Notes: a model not told the origin generated them from the sequence alone. 64,000 bases of DNA from Pseudorhizobium tarimense (GCF_022968135.1 NZ_JALJRA010000001.1:372001-436000); one strand, 5' to 3'. Counted from the stretch's first letter, positions 49,131 to 58,361 are shown. Program-made: numbers and translations.

Positions 49131-50237
49131 CTACCGCAATAGCCCCGCCGCTCGCAGTGCTTCGTTGATGACCTTGCTGACACCTTGCTCAGATAGTCCA
49201 GCGGCACTTTTGACCGAGCCCGGCTTCGCATGTGCCATCGCCTTGGCGACAATACCTTCTATGCCTGGCAATCTGGCTTCAGGTTCGAAACCTGGGACAC
49301 ATTCTGCCTCAGCTTCCGCCACGTCCCTCTCATCGGCGAGCCCCCACGTCAACGCTATGCGCGCAGTTGAAGAAATGCCAGCCTCCAGCATGAAGGATCC
49401 GGGTTTCCCGACCGGCACTCTGGCTCCAAAGGACAAGGGGATCCCATGCCCCATACTCTGGATGGTGTATAGATCAATCGCCTCTTTGCCGCTTCCATCG
49501 AGCCACGTCTGACGCCGATGGCCGTTGATGGCTTCAATGAGGTCCGGAGCGTCCGACGTTTCGTGCACGGTACCCCATTGCTTTGCGATCTGATCAGCAT
49601 TGACTACCCTGACCGTTTGATCATGCGTCCCGTGCCAGATGGAGATCCTCGGCCAGGCCCCCCTGTGGGATGATCCGGACAAGAGGGCTGAACGCAGTTG
49701 AGCTTCATTCGGAGGACTTTGCCCTCGCATACGCTCGAAAGCTTGAGTTACGTTCGAAGTCACACCGTAAGGCAACCCGCCGATGATGGCGCCACCGGCA
49801 AACAGGTCGGGATAGGCAGCCAGCATGACGTTTGCCATTGCGCCTCCGGCTGAAAGCCCGGTGATGAACACCCGCTCAGAGTTGATCCCGTTTGCCTCGA
49901 CCACGTGAGCGACCATCTCGCACACTGAAAGAGCCTCACCAGCATCGCGTTCGATATCTGCCGGCTCGAACCAATTGAAGCAAAGATTGCTATTGTTGGC
50001 TCGCTGTTGCTCCGGGAACAAGACCGCAAAGCCGTTCCGCTCAGCAAGCTCGGACCAACCCGAGCCCTGATCGTAGCTCCCCGCGTCCTGGGTGCATCCA
50101 TGCATCGCAACAACCAGGGGCGTCTTGGGAGCCAGAAAATCTGGCAGGTAGAGCCAGCATCTCAAAGCGCCGGGGTTCATGCCAAAGTTCTTCAGCTCGA
50201 TCAGTCGCCTGGAAGTGGTGTCCGGTTTCACATTCAT
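49131..50237 (-). CDS. PHB-depolymerase-family esterase (LpqC type)
   Basis: A 368-residue alpha/beta hydrolase. VVAMHGCTQDAGSYD is the oxyanion region; the nucleophile Ser129 is in ITGLSAGGAMANV; the Asp and His are in IWHGTHDQTVRV and SMGHGIPLSFG. It looks like intracellular or secreted short-chain polyester or feruloyl esterases. No clear signal peptide from MNVKPDTT; an upstream in-frame start at 50294 would add a hydrophobic N-terminus. It is one of several lipid- or ester-acting genes in the island. Confidence 0.82.
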   Translation of the reverse strand: MNVKPDTTSRRLIELKNFGMNPGALRCWLYLPDFLAPKTPLVVAMHGCTQDAGSYDQGSGWSELAERNGFAVLFPEQQRANNSNLCFNWFEPADIERDAGEALSVCEMVAHVVEANGINSERVFITGLSAGGAMANVMLAAYPDLFAGGAIIGGLPYGVTSNVTQAFERMRGQSPPNEAQLRSALLSGSSHRGAWPRISIWHGTHDQTVRVVNADQIAKQWGTVHETSDAPDLIEAINGHRRQTWLDGSGKEAIDLYTIQSMGHGIPLSFGARVPVGKPGSFMLEAGISSTARIALTWGLADERDVAEAEAECVPGFEPEARLPGIEGIVAKAMAHAKPGSVKSAAGLSEQGVSKVINEALRAAGLLR

Positions 50238-50434
50238 TCCCTTCGCATTTTGTGCCTGAATGCAATAGATGGGGATGAATGCTGCACTGCACAAACGCAG
50301 TTCGAAAAGTTGGCATCATGGCGCTGCTGACTTCGGGCGTCGCGTGCAATAACTAAGGGATCTGGTTGCTATATCCATGTCGGCAAGGACAAAGTGGCAG
50401 AGCGCCGCCAGCCGCGCCATCGCGCCTCTGCTGT

Positions 50435-50608
50435 TCAGCGTGGGGAAGGATCCCGCGTTGGGAGAGACCTGGCATGAGAGGCCGCTTCGCTAGGATAGGA
50501 GAAGTCGGCAATCTGACGGGCGCCGTCGTACACCTCAAATGCGGGACCCTCTACCTCAATGATCTTGTATCCGTTCACATATTCAATCTTCGGCGTCTTC
50601 CAACCCAT
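50435..50608 (-). CDS. small protein of unknown function (57 aa)
   Basis: Reads MGWKTPKIEYVNGYKIIEVE, then GPAFEVYDGARQIADFSYPS and a short C-terminus ending PTRDPSPR. GGAG lies six bases before the ATG. The pattern (a two-stranded sheet, then a helix with EAASHARSL) recalls short conserved rhizobial hypothetical proteins. It is below the size most gene finders report. No function can be assigned. Confidence 0.55.
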   Translation of the reverse strand: MGWKTPKIEYVNGYKIIEVEGPAFEVYDGARQIADFSYPSEAASHARSLPTRDPSPR

Positions 50609-51035
50609 GTTGCTCTCCTGTTTGAGACCGATTCAATCTGGACCGGCACGAGTTGGACAGCCTGGATTATCCGCTCCGGTGCCTCCACTTGCTAGGCGCA
50701 GCGTGTCACATCGTGCTGCGCACTCTCCGTTACAAGTGCAGCGCGCATATCTTACACAGACGTTCACCAGAAGTAGTGGACGCAGTAGATAAAGGCGATG
50801 GTTGGAGAACGGGGCCTCACTTTGCCACCGGAGTGCGGATCAAGCTGCTGCACAAGCAGCGTAGTGGGCAAATGGGTTGATATCGGAGCTGTGGCCAGAG
50901 CTGCATAGTTCATTGTCGCCACATTGCGCAGCTACGACCGGCACGACCTGATCATAGGTTTGGTCAGCAACCGGCCGCGGACGGGTGCATGAGCAGGATC
51001 ATGGATTCCTCGCCGTTTTTAAATGGGGACTTTCA
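50609..51035. other. intergenic stretch, nothing recognised
   Basis: About 430 bases with no reading frame I can support. Several short frames exist but none looks protein-like. It should hold the promoter of the hydrolase gene that follows. Confidence 0.4.
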
Positions 51036-52384
51036 ATGCGGCTCAAGCAGGCGCGCGACGCGCGTTGCGCCGACTCTTCAACCCCCCTGAAGACACGAGT
51101 TGTTCTGCATTTTCCAGGTTTTGAGCCGCTGGATTCCCGTGATCACCACGCAAGGTACAAGCGATCCGCCGCGCAGAGTGGCCGGACCTGGGGGCTTGAC
51201 GTGGCTGTAGGAGAGTTTGTTCAAGATCGCCCCTCCGCCTGTTTCGATGTCTCCTGCCAGGACGGACTGCATGTAACCAAAAGCCGCATCTATATCCTCG
51301 ACCACTTCTCGTTGGTGGCAGCCCCTACCGAAAAGTCCATCTGGAAACAGACCCTTTCCGGATACATCAGTGCGGCACGTGTTGTCTGGGAAGGGGGGAT
51401 GGTAAGCTATCTCCGCCATGCTTGGCGGTTCGGCCTGTTCTTTCTCTTCCCTTTTCTGCTCATGACGAGCGTCGTGGCCGTGTGTGCTCTTACAGCATTG
51501 TTGCCTGCCTTGCTGTATTCGGAGCCTCTGAACTACCTCTGGAGCCTCCCGTGTGCGCTGGCTCTGCTGAAGTTCGTCCTTCCTCCTCTACTAGAGAAGT
51601 TTCACACGCTGCACTTGTTCGCCGACTGGACGTTGGCGATCGCCATCGCTCGCCTCGGCAATCGGGAGGTGAATTCCTGGATGGTGACCTGCCGAGCGAA
51701 CGCACGCGAAGCGTTGAAGGAAGCCGCCGACGAATACGTGATAAGCTCGCATAGCATGGGATCGGCCATAGCCGCTTACGTGATAGGAACACTGCTTTAC
51801 GAGGATCCAGACCTGTTCAGAGGAAAGCGCGTTGTCTTTGTCACACTCGGAGGCGCGATCCTTCAATGCTCACTTATGAAATCCGCAACTACGCTGAGAA
51901 CCTGCGTCGGGCGGATCGCCCGTGCCGAGGATGTGTTCTGGCTGGAGATCCAGTGTTTGACGGACAGCATCATTTCTACAAGAGCCGGGTCGTCAGTCTC
52001 GCTGGGCATCCCGATGCCAAACAAGCCTCTATCGAATTCATTCGCGTCAAGAGGCTTGTCTCGGTCGAGCGTTATCGCCGGATCAAGCGAGACTTTCTCA
52101 GAGTTCATCGGCAGTATGTGCTCGGCTCCAACAGAAGATCCAACTTCGACTTCACGGTCATGACCGCCGGACCGCTTCCAGCCCGCCTCAGTGGCCGATA
52201 TCCGCCCAGCAACGGTTGCTGCCGAAAGCAACTCGTCCCGCGCACATTTCGAACCTGCCACATTCGAAGAGCGGCATTCAGGGGAGAGCATGCGAATGAT
52301 CAACAAGCCAGCGTTGTTGCTCGTCAACCCGAACTCCAGAAGTGGAAGGACTGCGCTTCCACAGGTGCGGCGCCTCCTCAATGA
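51036..52384 (+). pseudogene. membrane-associated alpha/beta-hydrolase gene, frameshifted
   Basis: From MRLKQARDARCADSSTPLKT the frame contains VVLHFPGFEPLDS (start of a hydrolase fold), two hydrophobic segments near residues 130-180 (FGLFFLFPFLLMTSVVAVCA, LNYLWSLPCALALLKFVLPP) and a lipase-like nucleophile elbow, ISSHSMGSAIAAY. Near 51970 coding moves to another frame: HFYKSRVVSLAGHPDAKQAS, RYRRIKRDFLRVHRQYVLGS. One indel therefore breaks the gene before its last quarter. The second frame runs to 52384 over the start of the lipid kinase gene; the true end was probably earlier. Function unknown, probably ester hydrolysis at the membrane. Confidence 0.65.
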
Positions 52385-53168
52385 AGCCAACATCAGCTAC
52401 CTGGAGCTGCCGCCAAACAGCAATGAGAAGCCAAGAGATGCCATTCTCAGGCGTGCAGCAGACATCGGGCGTGTGATTGTCGGCGGAGGCGACGGTAGCT
52501 TGAACGCTGCAGCATCTGGTTTACTGGCAACAAATCTGCCTCTTGGGGTGCTGCCGCTTGGCACCGGCGACGATTTCGCCCGTACCGTCGGCTTGCCGCT
52601 AGATTTGGCAGAGGCAATCAACGTCATCGCATCGGGTAAGACGTCGCCAGTGGACCTCGGTATGGCCAATGACCATCCGTTCTTCAACGTGGCGAGCATG
52701 GGGTTCAGCGCTGACCTTGCCGCCTCGCTTACGGAAAAAGCCAGAAAGCGTTGGGGGAAACTTGGCTATGCGATTGCCGCCGCAAGACTGCTCGCAGACT
52801 CCCGCCTGTTCACCGCCACACTCGAACATGACGGTCGCATCGAGAGGTTCCGCACCTTTCAAATTGCAGTTGGTAACGGACGTTTCTATTGAGGTGGTAT
52901 GACGGTGCACGCCGACGCGACAGCGATAGATGGCTTGCTCGACTTTTACAGCCTGGAGGTGGACCATTGGTGGAAGTTGCTCGCCCTGCTTCCAAGCCTC
53001 AAGAGAGGGACCCAAGGCGGCTGGAATGACGTGTGCTCGTTTTCGACAAAAGATCTAACGATTAGAATGCAAAAATCAAAAGCGGTGAACCTGGACGGTG
53101 AACTCAAGATCCAGACGCCAGTGCGGTTCACGACCCGCGAGCAAGCCGTATCGGTGTACATTCCTTAG
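52290..53168 (+). pseudogene. YegS/diacylglycerol kinase-family lipid kinase with in-frame TGA
   Basis: From MRMINKPALLLVNPNSRSGR the frame contains VIVGGGDGSLNAAASGLL, the ATP-binding GGDGT-like motif, and LGVLPLGTGDDFARTVGLPL, all DAGK catalytic-domain signatures. After QIAVGNGRFY comes TGA (52890-52892), then GGMTVHADATAIDGLLDFYS in the same frame to the end (AVSVYIP). Family members read N-G-x-x-x-G-G-G at this place, so the TGA replaces a glycine codon. Full length would be about 292 residues. The truncated product lacks the C-terminal beta-sandwich. AGGGGAG precedes the ATG. Confidence 0.8.
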
Positions 53169-53385
53169 TATGAGGATGCGCTCAATGGGGCAAAGGCAAT
53201 GAGCCTGACACGCCGCCTTGTAACTCGTACATTCGTGGCCATATCTAGGAGACGTTGCAGCCTCTCTGGCTACCTGATCCTCCCGGCACAGCCGGTTGCT
53301 TGGCTAACCTCGATCTTTGTGAACGTTAGGAATCCCGCCGTCGGCTGGAGTGCGGCAAGGCACATGGTCTTGCCGCAATCTGAGG

Positions 53386-53589
53386 ATGTCAAAAATGATC
53401 AGAAGTAACTATCACTCCATCGAGCACCTGTTCAACCGACCCATTGCTGAAGAGGGTTCTGATGCGGCCAAGCTTCAAGACATAAGAGGAAGGCTTGCTC
53501 TCCGCGATCGAGAGGCACACTTAGATGAGCGGCAAGCTCGGCTAAGGAAACGCCAAAAGAACCTTTCTCTCGCCGTCTTTACGCAATGA
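53386..53589 (+). CDS. small protein of unknown function
   Basis: Reads MSKMIRSNYHSIEHLFNRPI, then AEEGSDAAKLQDIRGRLALR and DREAHLDERQARLRKRQKNL, ending AVFTQ; 67 residues. The C-terminal half is a charged, probably coiled-coil helix. The stop overlaps the next gene's start as ATGA, which supports a real, coupled gene. GAGG lies before the alternative start at 53395. No known domain. Confidence 0.5.
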   Translation: MSKMIRSNYHSIEHLFNRPIAEEGSDAAKLQDIRGRLALRDREAHLDERQARLRKRQKNLSLAVFTQ

Positions 53590-53888
53590 CCGGCCCCTCC
53601 CAGTTGGTATCGTCGGCCAAACCAGTGCCCGTCCCGTTCAGCAGCAAGTCCCGGTTCAATTACAACGAGGGGGCGGGCTTCTATCCGTGCCGGAGCAGGC
53701 AACGAGCAAGCGGCCACCGTTACCGGCGCTTTGAGATCGCTGCCGAAGCTCTGCGTTTTGCCATCGAGGAATTCCCGAGCTCCTTGCTACGCGGTTGAGT
53801 GTTGGAAGTAGATGAAGCGCAGTTCGACGGCGCTCAGATGCAGGCACTCTATGACGGTGATGCCTACCCACTGACGCGGCGCACCTGA
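53586..53888 (+). pseudogene. small unknown gene with in-frame TGA
   Basis: The frame opens at the ATGA overlap: MTGPSQLVSSAKPVPV, FYPCRSRQRASGHRYRRFEI, AAEALRFAIEEFPSSLLRG, then TGA at 53796-53798. The same frame goes on as VLEVDEAQFDGAQMQALYDG and DAYPLTRRT to a TGA at 53886. The two halves together look like a small rhizobial protein (…AEALRFAIE… then …LEVDE…ALYD). A nonsense change appears to split it. Function unknown. Confidence 0.6.
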
Positions 53889-53962
53889 GTCGTCCACGAG
53901 GATGGCAGCCTCGCACACGGGATCATTCTGGATTGCCGTCAGACTCAGAACTGGAACATCCA

Positions 53963-54148
53963 ATGTCACTAGCATTTCCAAACCCGAGCAGAAGCTTCGA
54001 TGACGCCAGGGACTTGATCCGCTTCACCGGCTATGACGGCATGTTCGAAGTCAAGTTTTTCGTGGACGCTGCCGCTCTTTCAGCCACCAGACTGTCAGAA
54101 CAAGATTATCTGCGTGCCTTTGATGATGCTCGGTCCAAAATACAGTAG
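53963..54148 (+). CDS. DUF1488 family small protein
   Basis: A 61-residue protein. MSLAFPNPSRSFDDARDLIR, FTGYDGMFEVKFFVDAAAL and LRAFDDARSKIQ match DUF1488, usually 80-90 residues; the present protein is short. DUF1488 proteins are small, of unknown function, common in rhizobia and often on accessory DNA. Start chosen at the family's usual MSLAFPN; the open frame begins ten codons earlier. Confidence 0.75.
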   Translation: MSLAFPNPSRSFDDARDLIRFTGYDGMFEVKFFVDAAALSATRLSEQDYLRAFDDARSKIQ

Positions 54149-54246
54149 ATTGCACTGAAGCTCTACAATCCGAAACACGGCATGGCCTACACCCTTAGAA
54201 CTGCCGATTTACGCTAGCCTGAGTGGCACTGTTCGAGGAGCTAATC

Positions 54247-54503
54247 ATGAACTTAAAGACAAGCGCCAGGCGGGTCGCCTTCCAGAACGCCTTCATGTTG
54301 CCAGGAATGGATAAGGCACATGCCCCTGGCGAATTCGATGTTCATGTCGTCGAGGAGCCGCTCAATGTGATGTGGGAAGGCTACCACCGAAAATCAACGC
54401 TCATGGTGACCTCACGGAAGCCATTGCGGTTACCGAAGCCGCCCTCGATGAGGCTTTGGCTAACGATAGCCAACCTGCCCAGCGCCCTGCCTCCTCAACA
54501 TGA
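54247..54503 (+). pseudogene. small unknown gene, frameshifted
   Basis: ATG 54247 follows GAGGAG. The frame reads MNLKTSARRVAFQNAFMLPG, MDKAHAPGEFDVHVVEEPLN and VMWEGYHRKSTLMV, a pattern (G-F-D-V-x-V-E-E-E-x-L) of short rhizobial hypothetical proteins. Near 54409 it shifts to LTEAIAVTEAALDEALANDS, ending at TGA 54501-54503. One indel separates the halves. The broken frame fuses spuriously with the next gene. Confidence 0.6.
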
Positions 54504-54552
54504 CGGTAGCACTCGATCTGGCCAGCTTCCACAACCAATGGGAACAAACCAC

Positions 54553-54810
54553 ATGAACAACCTACAACAGTTTTCTTCCAGCTCGAATGGGGATCGGTGG
54601 TTCCTGCTCACCGAGGAGGTTACTCAACAAGCTTTCGTTCTTCATAAAGCAAACGAGCCTTCGGGTGGCCACCAGACACAAATGCCCGTTGCCGACTTTC
54701 TCAACCAGAAACCGTTCGGCCCGGAAAGAGAGGCTCTCATCAACATCCTCGGTGTGGGTGACGACACCGCAGACGCCGCGCAGGATAGTTACACCTCGTC
54801 GTCCCTATAA
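54553..54810 (+). CDS. small conserved protein of unknown function
   Basis: An 85-residue protein from MNNLQQFSSSSNGDRWFLLT, with EEVTQQAFVLHKANEPSGGH, QTQMPVADFLNQKPFGPERE and ALINILGV. The HKANEPSGG and FLxxxPxGPExxAL elements give it the look of a short conserved rhizobial protein family. No membrane segment or signal. It lies in a run of small genes on the same strand; function unknown. Confidence 0.6.
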   Translation: MNNLQQFSSSSNGDRWFLLTEEVTQQAFVLHKANEPSGGHQTQMPVADFLNQKPFGPEREALINILGVGDDTADAAQDSYTSSSL

Positions 54811-54861
54811 CCTTTCAAATAGGCTGCCTTGGCCAATGCCATGGCGTCGCTGGAGGACAAC

Positions 54862-55149
54862 ATGCGCATAACCAAAACCATACTCTATGACGGCATCGGC
54901 CACGTCGGCGTCTTCTTTGAAGGGCTGCCAGAAGCGACGCTTCTTGGAGCCTACAGCACACCCCCTCAAAGCTCCTACCACGCAGATGAAGTTGAAGCCT
55001 TTGTTGCTTTCGACGTCCTCGGCACTGACGCCGCTGTCTTAGAGCTAGCCGTTATCACCGGCCATCCGGAAGACGGCGTCCGTCAGGCGATTGGGCAATA
55101 CAGAGAAGAACTTCGCAGGAAAACGGACGACTACTCGGTTCCTAATTAG
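54862..55149 (+). CDS. small protein of unknown function
   Basis: A 95-residue acidic protein from MRITKTILYDGIGHVGVFFE, with GLPEATLLGAYSTPPQSSYH and FVAFDVLGTDAAVLELAVIT. GGAGGACAAC lies before the ATG, and an in-frame start 33 bases earlier is weaker. A mixed alpha/beta fold is likely. I recognise no domain; it continues the small-gene run. Confidence 0.55.
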   Translation: MRITKTILYDGIGHVGVFFEGLPEATLLGAYSTPPQSSYHADEVEAFVAFDVLGTDAAVLELAVITGHPEDGVRQAIGQYREELRRKTDDYSVPN

Positions 55150-55358
55150 CGATACCCATAACAGCAGAAGAAGTAACACGTAGCGGCAAGGATGCGCATA
55201 AGAACCGAAAGAAGCTCATCGAAGACGCCGAGGCGACCTTGGAGAGTTCCAGGCCAAACGGCGAAGTTGTGAAGGCTTTCGCGGCGGCGAAAAGTCCGCC
55301 TGCGCGACCCGCGCCTATCAAAGAGCTGAAGCCATGCGCGCTTTTGAGGAGCACCAAA

Positions 55359-55685
55359 ATGACCAATCATCATGCCGACGGCGCCATCGTATCCGAAATA
55401 GAGACAGTGCGCCTTGCCCTGCCAACCTGGGTCATAAGCACTGTTGAACTTGTTGAACTGGCTGAGAATGCCGAACGGGCCGCAAGGGATGTCAATCCTG
55501 AAACAGCGGATCGTTCGCGTAAGCTTATTGTTGAAGTAGCCGAATGGCAGCAGAGACTGCACGACTGGCAAAGCCAAGATCTAAGCCCCCGCCTACTTGC
55601 CGAGCTCAGAATTCTAAAGGCGACGCTGGACGCTGCAATGGATGAGGCCAACGCTGCTGCAGCTAAGCTGAGGCTATTTGATTGA
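55359..55685 (+). CDS. helical protein of unknown function
   Basis: A 108-residue protein from MTNHHADGAIVSEIETVRLA, mostly alpha-helical with heptad-like stretches (VELVELAENAERAARDVN, RKLIVEVAEWQQRLHDWQ, LDAAMDEANAAAAKLRLFD). GAGGAG seven bases before the ATG decides the start; the frame is open upstream, where a remnant-like Lys-rich stretch (KDAHKNRKKLIEDAEA) is seen. It is the last gene before the IS66 element. Confidence 0.55.
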   Translation: MTNHHADGAIVSEIETVRLALPTWVISTVELVELAENAERAARDVNPETADRSRKLIVEVAEWQQRLHDWQSQDLSPRLLAELRILKATLDAAMDEANAAAAKLRLFD

Positions 55686-55846
55686 CAGCGGCTTCGCTAA
55701 GCTTGTCCTGGAACCCAAAGGCTAGCTCATCGAGGGCCGACTTCTTGGCGCGCTTGCCCGAGAGCCGTCTGTAGAACAAGGCCATCAAGCTCGCAGGAGT
55801 ATTACTCGGATTCGCTGCGGTTCTTCCTCATCGGGACCAGCCTCCA

Positions 55847-55854
55847 GCTCAAGG
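55847..55854. repeat. IS66 target site duplication, left
   Basis: GCTCAAGG directly before the left inverted repeat; the same eight bases follow the right one at 58354-58361. Eight bases is the size expected for IS66. Confidence 0.9.
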
Positions 55855-55938
55855 GTAAGCGGCAAGGAGACCCCATCTGGCGCTGCTGCTGCTGGGCAGG
55901 GTATTTCGGACATACGACTTCTCTGAAGGTGAGGATCT

Positions 55939-56325
55939 ATGTCTAGACCTGCGGCTAGCCTTGGATTGATGCGGATGATCGAGGCGGTGCCCGATCGTCT
56001 TGACGGCTCGCCGCGACAGTTGCGGCGTTTCTGGTCTGACGAGTTCAAGGCGACAGCGGTCGAGCAAGCCTGTCAGCCCGGCGTGAACGTCTCAGCAGTG
56101 GCGCGTGAGATTGGGATCCTTCCGTCTCAGCTCTATCGCTGGCGCAGAGAACTCCTGGGAAGTAATGAGCCTGGGCAAGCAGCAGCGACAGTGGATCCGC
56201 AGAGCGTTGTATCCGACCGCGACCCCATCGTTGAGATTATGATTGGCAATATCGTCGTGCGGGCGGGACGGCATGTCGACGAAGCGCATCTGCAGCGCGT
56301 GATCCGGGCGGTGCGTTCGGTATGA
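55939..56325 (+). CDS. tnpA: IS66 TnpA (OrfA)
   Basis: A 128-residue accessory protein. RRFWSDEFKATAVEQACQPG and VSAVAREIGILPSQLYRWRR form a helix-turn-helix of the IS3/IS66 Orf1 kind, and the C-terminal IEIMIGNIVVRAG-like stretch (VEIMIGNIVVRAGRHVDEAH) is typical of IS66 TnpA. It overlaps tnpB by 4 bases (ATGA). Confidence 0.9.
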   Translation: MSRPAASLGLMRMIEAVPDRLDGSPRQLRRFWSDEFKATAVEQACQPGVNVSAVAREIGILPSQLYRWRRELLGSNEPGQAAATVDPQSVVSDRDPIVEIMIGNIVVRAGRHVDEAHLQRVIRAVRSV

Positions 56326-56666
56326 TCCCCGCAGGTGTAAAGATATTCCTCGCCAGCCATCCCGTCGACTTCCGCAAAGGGCCGGACGGCTTGCTGTCGC
56401 TGGTGCGGGACGCCGGCAGTGACCCGTTCAACGGCTCGCTTTATGTCTTCCGGGCGAAACGGGCAGATAGGGTCAAGATCGTCTGGTGGGATGGTTCAGG
56501 GGTCTGCCTCTACTCCAAGCGACTGGAGAAGGCGCAGTTCTGCTGGCCGCGGATCGGCTACAACCGGGTGCAGCTCAATCATGCCCAGCTCATGGCGCTC
56601 GTCGACGGCATGGATTGGAAACGGGTCCGCTCTGTGGCGGTGAAGCCGCCGGAGATTGTTGGGTAA
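56322..56666 (+). CDS. tnpB: IS66 TnpB (Orf2)
   Basis: A 114-residue protein of the IS66 Orf2 family: GVKIFLASHPVDFRKGPDGL, NGSLYVFRAKRADRVKIVWW and DGSGVCLYSKRLEKAQFCWP. It is required for transposition with TnpC. It is the usual length, with start overlap to tnpA. Confidence 0.93.
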   Translation: MIPAGVKIFLASHPVDFRKGPDGLLSLVRDAGSDPFNGSLYVFRAKRADRVKIVWWDGSGVCLYSKRLEKAQFCWPRIGYNRVQLNHAQLMALVDGMDWKRVRSVAVKPPEIVG

Positions 56667-56739
56667 AGGCCTGCGGCGAAGTGAATCAACCAGCTGAAAG
56701 GGCAGGAAAACCGAAGCAAAATATGCTCTGGTAGGCCTC

Positions 56740-58331
56740 ATGACGCCGCCCGATTTGCAGCTCCCGGATGATGTAGAGACCCTGAAAGCCATGGTCCTTG
56801 CCATGGCCGACAAGGCGGTGCGGGCTGATGCTCTGGAGAGCGAGGTTGCCGATCTCAAGGCGAGAAACGCCGATGCTGATGAACGCATCGAACGACTGAC
56901 CCAGATCCTGAAAGCCTTCGATCGCGCCCGCTTTGGCCGGCGATCGGAAAAGCGCGCATCTCCAACGATTGACGATGAGCAGCAGGCCTTTGTCTTCGAA
57001 GAGATCGAGACCGGCATCGCTGCGATCCGAGCCCAGGTGAACAAGGGTGCCGCCCATCCCGATGGCAAACGTCCGCCTCGGCCGCGCAAGGGCTTTGCAC
57101 CTCATCTGGAACGGGTCGAAGTAGTGATCGAGCCAGATGAACTGCCCGAACACGTCGGCAAGCAGAAGGTGCTGATCGGAGAAGACGTCTCGGAGCGACT
57201 GGACGTCGTGCCGGCGAAGTTCCGCGTCATCGTCACCCGCCGGCCGAAGTATGCCTTCAAAAACGAAGACGGTGTCATTCAGGCTCTCGCGCCCGCGCAC
57301 ATCATCGAGGGCGGCATTCCGACGGAAGCACTTCTGGCTCAGATCGCGGTCTCGAAGTATGCCGACGGTCTGCCGCTCTATAGGCAGGAGGCGATCTATG
57401 CTCGAGACAAGGTCGAGCTCGATCGCAAGTTGATGGCCCAATGGATGGGCAAGCTCGGCTTCGAACTCGATATCCTGGCCGACTACATCCTTGCCGAGAT
57501 CAAGAAGGCTGAGCGGATCTTCGCTGACGAGACGACGTTGCCAACGCTCGCACCGGGATCCGGATCAGCAAAGACAGCCTGGCTATGGGCCTATGCCAGA
57601 GATGATAGACCCTTTGGCGGCAGTGGTCCGCCGATGGTCGCCTATCGCTTCGAAGATAGCCGCGCTGGCGATCGTGTCGCCCGGCACCTGAGTGGCTATC
57701 GCGGTATTCTCCAAGTTGACGGGTATGGTGCCTACAACAAGCTTGCACGATCTGACGGCGGCAATGACGGTGTGATACTAGCCGGCTGCTGGTCCCACAG
57801 CAGGCGCAAGTTCTACGAGCTCCACGCCTCCGAAAGCTCAAGGTCGCCACCGAGACGGTGGAGCTGATGGCAAAGCTCTGGCAGGTCGAAGAGACGGTGC
57901 GTGGGCAAAGCCCTGACGCTCGTGTCGCGGCGCGCCAGGAGACATCTAACGCTGTTGTCACTGAGCTCTTCGCCCTTTGGCGGAGGAGCTTGCCGAGGAT
58001 CTCTGGCAAATCGAAGCTCGCAGAGGCGATCCGCTATGCCACCTCACGTCGCTCTATCTTCGAACGCTTCCTGACCGACGGCCGCATCGAGCTCGATTCC
58101 AATATCGTCGAGCGCGCCATCCGGCCACAGGCAATCACGCGAAAGAACTCACTCTCTGCTGGCAGTGACGGCGGTGGCAGGACCTGGGCGACAATCGCCA
58201 CGCTCCTTCAAACAGCGAAGATGAACAGCGTTGATCCCCAGGCCTGGCTCATCCAGACTCTCGAGCGCATAGCCAACGGCTGGCCCAGCAGCGAAATCGA
58301 CGCACTCATGCCGTGGAACTACGCAGCCTGA
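56740..58331 (+). pseudogene. tnpC: IS66 TnpC transposase, frameshifted
   Basis: The N-terminal frame (56740-57867) has the coiled coil (LESEVADLKARNADADERIE), the zinc-finger/HTH region and the DDE domain start with ADETTLPTLAPGSG and GILQVDGYGAYNKLAR. At about 57845 coding moves to another frame, which reads VELMAKLWQVEETV, then FLTDGRIELDSNIVERAIRP with the catalytic Glu, and ends LMPWNYAA at 58331. One indel splits the catalytic domain. Intact TnpC is about 520-530 residues, which the joined reading matches. Confidence 0.9.
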
Positions 58332-58353
58332 ACGGCCTCGGCTTGTCGCTTAC

Positions 58354-58361
58354 GCTCAAGG
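58354..58361. repeat. IS66 target site duplication, right
   Basis: GCTCAAGG, identical to the eight bases at 55847-55854. Confidence 0.9.

Larger units (their letters stand above)
55855..58353 (+). mobile_element. IS66-family insertion sequence, complete ends
   Basis: About 2.5 kb. The left end starts GTAAGCGGCAAG and the right end reads CTTGTCGCTTAC, so the terminal inverted repeats match at 11 of 12 positions. An 8-bp target duplication flanks it. It carries tnpA and tnpB intact and tnpC with a frameshift, so it is probably not self-mobile. The perfect duplication indicates a simple insertion without later rearrangement. Confidence 0.93.

Noticed and set aside
52890..52892. TGA in the lipid kinase as a selenocysteine codon
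   Set aside because: It replaces a glycine in the family, no selenocysteine insertion element is visible, and a second TGA occurs in an unrelated neighbour. Nonsense mutation is simpler.
53199..53408. A 69-codon frame between lipid kinase and small genes
   Set aside because: Composition is unlike a conserved protein and it overlaps a better-supported small gene that has ATGA coupling.
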